From positions 62,001 to 126,000 of the forward strand of contig NZ_JAATEN010000015.1 of the NCBI RefSeq assembly GCF_012034935.1: 64,000 nt of DNA, read 5' to 3'. Position numbers and translations under genes: made by a program. Below the pieces are notes generated by a model, which saw nothing but the letters and a program-made list of their open reading frames with translations, did not search any database and was not told the origin of the DNA. Shown here piece by piece: positions 58,759 through 64,000 of this stretch (position 1 is its first letter; every line of letters begins with the position of its first letter). This DNA comes from Streptomyces zingiberis (GTDB lineage: Bacteria; Actinomycetota; Actinomycetes; Streptomycetales; Streptomycetaceae).

Positions 58759-59583
58759 TCAGGCCGACTGCGTCAGCAGCCCCATCAGGTGGTCGTGGCC
58801 GGGACGCAGCACCTCCGGCAGCTCCGGGACCTCCGGGTACCAGCGCTTCTCGTACTCCCAGCACAGCCACTCCGTGCCCGCCGCCGGACGGGTCTGGGCC
58901 GGGTCCTGCCGGGTGAGCAGGTCCACGCACTCGGTGAGCGGCAGCACGCCCGCGCCGAGCGGCAGCGGAGTGGTGTCCTCCACCGAGGTGATGTCCTTGA
59001 CCTGGACGTACGCGAGGTAGGGGGCGAGTACGGCGTACGAGGTCTCCGGGTCCTCACCGGCCAGCCAGGGGTGCATCACATCCCAGATCGCGCCGACGGA
59101 AGGGTGGCCCACCAGACCGAGCACCCGGGCGGTGTCGGTGCCCGTGCGGTGCGAGTCGTGGGTCTCCAGGCAGAGGGTGACACCCAGGTCGGCGGCGTAC
59201 GGCGCGGCGGCGGCCAGCCGGCGGGCGGCGGCCGCGTCGGCGTCCTCGGTGGCCGGCTGGTCCACACCGCCGGGGAAGACCCGCACGTAGGGGGCGTTGA
59301 GATCACTCGCGAGGGTGAGCAGCTCATGCAACTCGTCGACGACCGTCTCGTCGGCGCCCGGGGCGGCCACCCGGGTGTAACCGGCGGCGCTGAGGACGCG
59401 CAGTCCGGCGTCCTGGAAGCGGCGCGCGGTCTCCTTGCGCACCTCGCCGCCGACCCCGGGGTGCACCGGCTCGTCCCCGTGCACGCGCAGCTCCACGCCG
59501 TGGAAACCGCCCTCCGTCGCGAGCCGCACCACCTCGGGAATCTCCATGCCGGGGACGCCGAGGGTCGAGAAGGCGAGTTGCAC
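58759..59583 (-). CDS. Xylose-isomerase-like TIM-barrel sugar isomerase/epimerase
   Basis: A 274-residue AP-endonuclease-2/xylose-isomerase-like TIM barrel, typical of sugar or inositol-derivative isomerases and epimerases. LAFSTLGVPGM starts the barrel; GVELRVHG, LCLETHDSH, GAIWDVMHPW and YVQVKDI carry the Glu/His/Asp residues that bind the divalent metal. The start is a GTG at 59583 with AGGAG six bases upstream. It lies on the same strand as, and downstream of, the LacI gene, and with the DUF6807 and Gfo/Idh/MocA genes across the LacI promoter probably forms one catabolic regulon. Confidence 0.87.
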   Translation of the reverse strand: MQLAFSTLGVPGMEIPEVVRLATEGGFHGVELRVHGDEPVHPGVGGEVRKETARRFQDAGLRVLSAAGYTRVAAPGADETVVDELHELLTLASDLNAPYVRVFPGGVDQPATEDADAAAARRLAAAAPYAADLGVTLCLETHDSHRTGTDTARVLGLVGHPSVGAIWDVMHPWLAGEDPETSYAVLAPYLAYVQVKDITSVEDTTPLPLGAGVLPLTECVDLLTRQDPAQTRPAAGTEWLCWEYEKRWYPEVPELPEVLRPGHDHLMGLLTQSA

Positions 59584-60171
59584 GGTTGCTCCTGGTGGTC
59601 GGGCCGGAAGGGTGGGGGTCCGGCGGGAGGGCCGGCGGTCCGCCGGGGCGGGGCCGGGACCGGTCGCGTCCGCCCCTCCCGGCGTCCGGGCGGACACAGG
59701 CCGGGTTCCCGCAGCGGGCACGGACATGCCGGACGCGGCCCGGACGGCGGACGCGGCGGGCGGCGCGGGGAGGGGGTCGTGGGGCGAACGGGGCGGGGCG
59801 GACGGGGGCGGGCGGCGCGGGACGGAGGGGACGGGCCGGGCCGGGCGAGGGGACCGGACCGGGACGGAAGGCGGACGGGGCGAGCCCCCGGCCCCCGGGC
59901 CTGGGAGAGCCGGGGGCCGGGAAGACCCCGAACCGCGGAGAGCCCCTGTCCCCGGGAGGCCGGGGACTTCGGGGGCGGCGCTTCCGGTGCGGCGGTACCG
60001 GGCGGCGGAGAGCCCGACGTCCGCCGGTCCGCCGGGCGGCTCCCGTCGCCGGGGAGGCCGGGACTCCGGGGGCAGGGAGCCCGGAGGGCGGGGCGCCCCG
60101 AGGGAACCCCGAGCGCCCCGGCTGCCGCCCCCGTCGGGCTCTGCTGCCCCCGTCGGCCCCCGTCGCCCCTG
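59584..60171. other. Gene-free, extremely GC-rich spacer
   Basis: This 588-bp region between the LacI stop and the isomerase start has no supported coding frame. Short runs such as GGCCGGGGAC and CCCCCGTCGG recur without a clear unit. It presumably contains the isomerase promoter, but I see no boxes or AAAGCGCTTT-type operator. Confidence 0.45.
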
Positions 60172-61266
60172 TCAGCCCCGGTCGCGGGGTGGCGCCGTCG
60201 ACGCCCGGACCATCAGCTCGGCCCGGATCGTGGCCACCCCGCCGGGCGGGGCCGGCTCCCGGTTCGTGGCGAGCCGGCCCGCGCGGGCCCCGGCCTCGTG
60301 CAGCGGCAGCCGGACGGTGGTCAGGGCGGGCACGGCGTCGGCGCTGAACGGCAGGTCGTCGAAGCCGGCCACGGAGACGTCCGCCGGGATGCGCAGCCCC
60401 TGGTCGCGCAGGGCGGCGCAGGCGCCGAGGGCGATGGTGTCGTTGGCCGCGACCACCGCCGTCAGCTCCGGTTCCCTGCGCAGCAGTTCGAGGGTGGCGT
60501 CGTAGCCGGAGGCGCGGTCGAAGCGGCCGTGCACGGTCAGCCGTTCGGCCGCGGAGGTACCGGCCGCCGCCGGCGCCCCGGCGCCGGGGACGCCCGCGGC
60601 GGCCAGGGCGGCCCGGTGCCCCTCCAGCCGGTGACGGGTGGTGGTGCGGTCCGGAGGCCCGGTGACGTAACCGATGCGGCGGTGGCCCAGCGTGAGCAGG
60701 TGCTCGGTGAGCCGCCGCGCGCCGCCGCGGTTGTCGAACGCCAGGGTGGTGACGGCCGGTTCGCCGTCGCCCCGCGGGGGCAGCGGCGGGCGGCCGCACA
60801 GGACGACGCGGGTGCCGGCGTCGGTGAGCCGGCCCAGCTTGGCGGCGACGGCGGCCGCGTGGTCGGCGCCCTCGGCGGCCCCGCCGGTGACGACCACGGC
60901 CGCGGCCCGCTGCCGCTGGAGCAGGGTGAGGTAGGTGAGTTCCCGCTCGGGGGAGCCGCCGGTGTTGCAGACGACGGCGAGCTTCGCACCCGTGCCGTGC
61001 AGTTCGGCGATCTCCGACTGCACGGCCCCGGCCATGATGCCGAAGAACGGGTCGGCGATGTCGTTGACGAGGATGCCGACCAGGTCGGAGGTGGCCGCGG
61101 CGAGCGCGCTGGCCGGCCCGTTGACGACGTAGTCCAGCTCGCCGACCGCGCGCAGCACCCGCGCCCGGGTCGCCTCGGAGACCGGGTAGTTGCCGCTGAG
61201 GACCCGGGAGACCGTGGCCGAGGAGACCTGGGCGTGGGCCGCCACATCCGCCAGGGTCACTGCCAT
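60172..61266 (-). CDS. LacI-family repressor of the DUF6807/Gfo-Idh-MocA locus
   Basis: A 364-residue LacI/GalR regulator: helix-turn-helix VTLADVAAHAQVSSATVSRVLSGNYPVSEATRARVL (residues 3-40), then a periplasmic-binding-type ligand domain with VGILVNDIADPFFG, RRIGYVTGPPD and VVAANDTIALGACAAL. A Pro/Ala-rich insert lies around residue 220. ATG 61266 follows GGAGG at five bases. It is divergent from the DUF6807 gene, and a perfect 16-bp palindrome in the gap is its expected operator. Confidence 0.92.
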   Translation of the reverse strand: MAVTLADVAAHAQVSSATVSRVLSGNYPVSEATRARVLRAVGELDYVVNGPASALAAATSDLVGILVNDIADPFFGIMAGAVQSEIAELHGTGAKLAVVCNTGGSPERELTYLTLLQRQRAAAVVVTGGAAEGADHAAAVAAKLGRLTDAGTRVVLCGRPPLPPRGDGEPAVTTLAFDNRGGARRLTEHLLTLGHRRIGYVTGPPDRTTTRHRLEGHRAALAAAGVPGAGAPAAAGTSAAERLTVHGRFDRASGYDATLELLRREPELTAVVAANDTIALGACAALRDQGLRIPADVSVAGFDDLPFSADAVPALTTVRLPLHEAGARAGRLATNREPAPPGGVATIRAELMVRASTAPPRDRG

Positions 61267-61405
61267 GTGTACCTCCGTGTGCGCGCCGGCCGGGGCCGCC
61301 CCTCCGGTCCCCGGGGAGTGCATCGTCTCACCCCGCCGTGGGCGGGACGGGCCGGGCGGAGGGGTACGTCTTGTCCCCGGCGGCGCCCTCTGCCTAGGGT
61401 CCGGG

Positions 61406-61421
61406 GGGAAAGCGCTTTCCC
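61406..61421. promoter_or_regulatory. LacI-type operator GGGAAAGCGCTTTCCC
   Basis: A perfect 16-bp palindrome with the central CG typical of LacI-family sites. It lies between the LacI start and the DUF6807 start (70 bp upstream of the latter) and shares the AAAGCGCTT core with the site at 62636-62647. Confidence 0.9.
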
Positions 61422-61490
61422 GCGCCGCCGTCCCGGGCCGGGACGGCCCGCCCCCGCGGCCACCCCCGGCCCCCGCACCCCCGGAGAGCC

Positions 61491-62426
61491 ATGAGCGCGC
61501 CCGTCACCCTCACCCACGTCCACGGCGAACGGATCTCCGTCACCTCCGGTGGCGTCGAACTGATGGCCTACGTCTACCGGCCGGATCCCGAGCCGTACGA
61601 GGCGCCCAAGCCCTACGCCCACCCGCTGCGCACCCTCGCCGGGCACACCGTCACCGGCTACCGGCCCAACGACCACCGCCACCACAAGGGGCTCCAGATG
61701 ACCGCCAGTCATCTCTCCGGCCAGAATCTGTGGGGCGGCAACTCCTATCTCCACGGCCAGGGGTACCGGCGCGTCCCCGAACGGGTCGGCTCGATGCGCC
61801 ACGACGGTTTCGGCCACGTCACGGCGGAGCGCGACCGTGTCTCGTTCACCGAGCGGCTGACCTGGCGGGCGCACTCGGGCGAGGAGTGGGCCCACGAGCG
61901 GCGCGACCTCGCGGTCCACTCCGCCGACGCCGGCGCGGGCTGCTGGACCCTGGAGTGGGCCACCGAGCTGACCAACCTCCGCGCCGAACCCCTGAGGTTC
62001 GGTTCCCCCACCACGGCCGGCCGGGAGATGGCCGGCTACACGGGGCTGCACTGGCGCGGCCCGCGCGACCTCACCGGCGGGGACGTGCTCGGCCCCGAGG
62101 GGCGCGGCGGGGACGGGGAGGCGGGGGCCGTGGCCATGATGGGCACCCACGCGCCCTGGCTGGCCTTCACCGGCGTCCACGACGAGGTGGACGCGCGCTC
62201 CACGCTCGTCTTCCTGCACGATCCGGCCAACGAGCGGGCGATCCACGCCTCCCACTGGTTCGTCCGCTCCGAGCCGGCGCCCAGCGTCGCCTTCTCCTGG
62301 GCGTTCTTCGAGGAGTTCGCGCTGGCCCCGGGGGAGAGCTTCGCCTACCGCTACCGGGTGCTGATCGCCGACGGCGCGTGGGACCGGGAGCGGATCGCGG
62401 AGCGGGTCGCGGCGCAGCGCTGGTGA
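61491..62426 (+). CDS. DUF6807 (PmoA-family) protein
   Basis: A 311-residue cytosolic protein of the family labelled PmoA or DUF6807 despite no role in methane oxidation. Visible features are the His-rich YRPNDHRHHKGLQMT, NSYLHGQGYRR and the C-terminal HASHWFVRSEPAPSVAFSWAFFEEF. The beta-sandwich-like pattern and partners suggest a carbohydrate-modifying enzyme or epimerase-like protein. Start ATG 61491 follows GGAG. It is divergent from the LacI gene with the operator just upstream, followed 352 bp later by the oxidoreductase gene. Reaction unknown. Confidence 0.85.
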   Translation: MSAPVTLTHVHGERISVTSGGVELMAYVYRPDPEPYEAPKPYAHPLRTLAGHTVTGYRPNDHRHHKGLQMTASHLSGQNLWGGNSYLHGQGYRRVPERVGSMRHDGFGHVTAERDRVSFTERLTWRAHSGEEWAHERRDLAVHSADAGAGCWTLEWATELTNLRAEPLRFGSPTTAGREMAGYTGLHWRGPRDLTGGDVLGPEGRGGDGEAGAVAMMGTHAPWLAFTGVHDEVDARSTLVFLHDPANERAIHASHWFVRSEPAPSVAFSWAFFEEFALAPGESFAYRYRVLIADGAWDRERIAERVAAQRW

Positions 62427-62635
62427 GCTGACCGCCCCGTCCGCGAGGTGGTGGCGGGTGGCACCGGGCCCGGCGGGCGATCGCGGGGACGGGCGCCCTC
62501 CGGGCGGCGCGGAGCTGTGCGGGGGGTGCGACGCGGCGCGCGGAGACGCCACGAGGCGCGCGGAGACGCGGAGGGCGCCCCGGGTCGGTGGCCGGCGGCG
62601 CCTTGTGGTGACGGGCGTGGGGGGATAGCGTCGTA

Positions 62636-62647
62636 GAAAGCGCTTGC
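62636..62647. promoter_or_regulatory. Second LacI-type operator GAAAGCGCTTGC
   Basis: This shares the AAAGCGCTT core with the perfect palindrome at 61406-61421, with one arm imperfect. It lies about 130 bp upstream of the oxidoreductase start, in the otherwise gene-free gap 62427-62778, which also carries CGCGGAGACGC repeats near 62530-62570. Confidence 0.75.
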
Positions 62648-62778
62648 TCCGCCCGCGCCCACCTTCCCCCACCCCGCCGTGCTCCGGTCTGTCCGGAGGC
62701 GGCGCGGCAGGCGACGGCGGCGCGGAGAGGGCCGAAGGGGCCGGGAAGGCGCGGCAGAGCGGGAGAAGGGACGGCCGA

Positions 62779-63930
62779 GTGACACGCACGACGCTACGCA
62801 TCGCCATGAACGGGGTGACCGGCCGCATGGGCTACCGGCAGCACCTGCTGCGCTCCCTGCTCGCCATCCGCGAGCAGGGCGGCGTGGACGCGGGGGACGG
62901 CACGGTGCTCTGGCCCGAGCCGGTGCTCGTCGGCCGCCGCGAGCACGCCCTGCGGGCCATCGCGGACCGGCACGGCCTGGAACACTGGACCACCGACCTC
63001 GACGCGGTGCTCGCCGACCCGGCCACCGACATCTACTTCGACGCCCAGATCACCTCGGCCCGCGAACCCGCGCTGCGCAAGGCGATCGCCGCCGGCAAGC
63101 ACATCTACTGCGAGAAGCCCACCGCCTCCGGGCTCGCCGGCGCGCTGGAGCTGGCCCGGCTCGCCGAGCGGGCCGGTGTCCGCCACGGCGTGGTGCAGGA
63201 CAAGCTCTTCCTGCCGGGGCTGCGCAAGCTCAAGCGGCTGATCGACGGCGGCTTCTTCGGCGAGATCCTCTCCGTGCGCGGCGAGTTCGGCTACTGGGTC
63301 TTCGAGGGTGACTGGCAGCCCGCGCAGCGGCCGTCCTGGAACTACCGCGCGCAGGACGGCGGCGGCATCGTCGCGGACATGTTCCCGCACTGGGAGTACG
63401 TGCTGCACGGCCTGTTCGGCCGGGTGCGCAGCGTGCAGGCCGAGGTCGTCACGCACGTCCCGCGCCGCTGGGACGAGCGCGGCAAGCCGTACGAGGCGAC
63501 GGCCGACGACGCCGCCTACGGCGTCTTCCGCCTGGAGGGCGGCGCGGTGGCGCAGATCAACTCCTCCTGGGCGGTCCGCGTCCACCGCGACGAGCTGGTG
63601 GAGTTCCAGGTGGACGGCGTCGAGGGCTCGGCCGTCGCCGGGCTCCGCCGCTGCCGCGTCCAGCACCGCTCGGCCACCCCCAAGCCGGTGTGGAACCCGG
63701 ACCTGCCGCTCACCGAGTCCTTCCGCGACCAGTGGCAGGAGGTCCCGGACAACGAGGAGTTCGACAACGGCTTCAAGGCGCAGTGGGAGCTGTTCCTGCG
63801 CCATGTGGCGCTGGGTGAGCCCTGGGGCTGGGACCTGCTGGCCGGGGCGCGCGGGGTGCAACTCGCCGAGCTGGGGCTGCGGTCGGCGGCGGAGGGCCGC
63901 CGGCTGGACGTGCCGGAGCTGACGCTGTGA
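62779..63930 (+). CDS. Gfo/Idh/MocA-family NAD(P)-dependent oxidoreductase
   Basis: A 383-residue dehydrogenase acting on a sugar or sugar acid. The Rossmann region has IAMNGVTGRMGYRQHLL, an unusual version of the GxGxxG loop. AAGKHIYCEKPTASGL carries the family EKP motif whose Lys is catalytic, and FPHWEYVLHGLFG lies in the C-terminal alpha/beta domain. GTG 62779 follows AGAAGGG about eight bases upstream. Its stop overlaps the next start (GTGA), so the two are translationally coupled. It is probably controlled by the LacI protein through the 62636 operator. Confidence 0.9.
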   Translation: MTRTTLRIAMNGVTGRMGYRQHLLRSLLAIREQGGVDAGDGTVLWPEPVLVGRREHALRAIADRHGLEHWTTDLDAVLADPATDIYFDAQITSAREPALRKAIAAGKHIYCEKPTASGLAGALELARLAERAGVRHGVVQDKLFLPGLRKLKRLIDGGFFGEILSVRGEFGYWVFEGDWQPAQRPSWNYRAQDGGGIVADMFPHWEYVLHGLFGRVRSVQAEVVTHVPRRWDERGKPYEATADDAAYGVFRLEGGAVAQINSSWAVRVHRDELVEFQVDGVEGSAVAGLRRCRVQHRSATPKPVWNPDLPLTESFRDQWQEVPDNEEFDNGFKAQWELFLRHVALGEPWGWDLLAGARGVQLAELGLRSAAEGRRLDVPELTL

Positions 63931-64000
63931 CGCTCCGGCTGCCCACCCCCGGGGGAGGGCTGCGCGGGTACGAGCCGCGCCGCGAGCCCGCCCCCGCCGT
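63927..64000 (+). CDS. Start of a probable dihydrodipicolinate-synthase-family gene (truncated by window)
   Basis: A GTG at 63927 overlaps the preceding stop by 4 bp and opens a frame running to the window edge (about 24 codons). It begins VTLRLPTPGGGLRGYEPRRE. I recall DHDPS-family aldolases of similar loci with an N-terminus of the LRLP..LR.YEPR type, but 24 residues are too few to be sure. The frame is consistent with an operon continuing right. Confidence 0.5.
   Translation, partial: MTLRLPTPGGGLRGYEPRREPAPA

Overview
The window is high-GC actinobacterial chromosome (roughly three quarters G+C), almost certainly Streptomyces. Support comes from the codon bias, GTG/TTG starts, Tat-exported glycosidases, the ATP-binding/HTH-DUF5753/DUF397 module, and a leucine-catabolism block followed by thioesterase and agmatinase genes in an order I recall from S. 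coelicolor around SCO2770-SCO2779. No rRNA, tRNA, CRISPR array, insertion sequence or phage gene was seen.

Left part (1-24.8 kb) is mostly metabolic. It has a secreted GH2 beta-galactosidase with a ricin-type domain, preceded by three GACAT-N3-ATGTC palindromes. Next comes an atypical SDR, then a minus-strand leucine/isovalerate operon (carboxyltransferase, biotin carboxylase, HMG-CoA lyase, acyl-CoA dehydrogenase) divergent from its TetR regulator across two 16-bp operators. A second acyl-CoA dehydrogenase, TesB thioesterase, a phosphatase-like protein and agmatinase follow. Then come an Scr1/DUF397-type module with tandem DUF397 genes, a quinone oxidoreductase, an enoyl-CoA hydratase/HxlR divergent pair, a HIT protein, and an S1 protease homologue that has lost its catalytic His and Ser.

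Centre (25-45.5 kb) is a biosynthetic cluster and the most interesting region. Two large LAL-type LuxR regulators each carry one TTA codon, so both probably depend on bldA. Rightward from 31.3 kb lie two isoprenyl diphosphate synthase homologues, a fusion of a tryptophan-2,3-dioxygenase-like domain to an FAD epoxidase, a P450 with ferredoxin, a TfdB-like FAD hydroxylase, a limonene-epoxide-hydrolase-like protein, a group D flavin monooxygenase and a seven-helix membrane protein resembling the Pyr4/PaxB/DmtA-type terpene cyclases. The quartet of two trans-prenyltransferase homologues, epoxidase and membrane cyclase matches the minimal fungal indole-diterpene (paxilline) logic. I infer an indole- or arene-terpenoid product. 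A NarL-type regulator, a decayed dxs-ispG chimera (relic of dedicated MEP-pathway genes) and an IclR regulator close the cluster.

Right part (45.9-64 kb) holds a fused, asymmetric ABC exporter, an orphan sugar-type solute-binding lipoprotein, an S37/S28-type tripeptidyl aminopeptidase, a frameshifted lipoprotein gene, a Tat-exported NagZ-type GH3 enzyme and an MFS transporter. It ends with a LacI-controlled catabolic locus (TIM-barrel isomerase, LacI, DUF6807/PmoA, Gfo/Idh/MocA oxidoreductase, start of a probable DHDPS-family gene) marked by AAAGCGCTTT operators.
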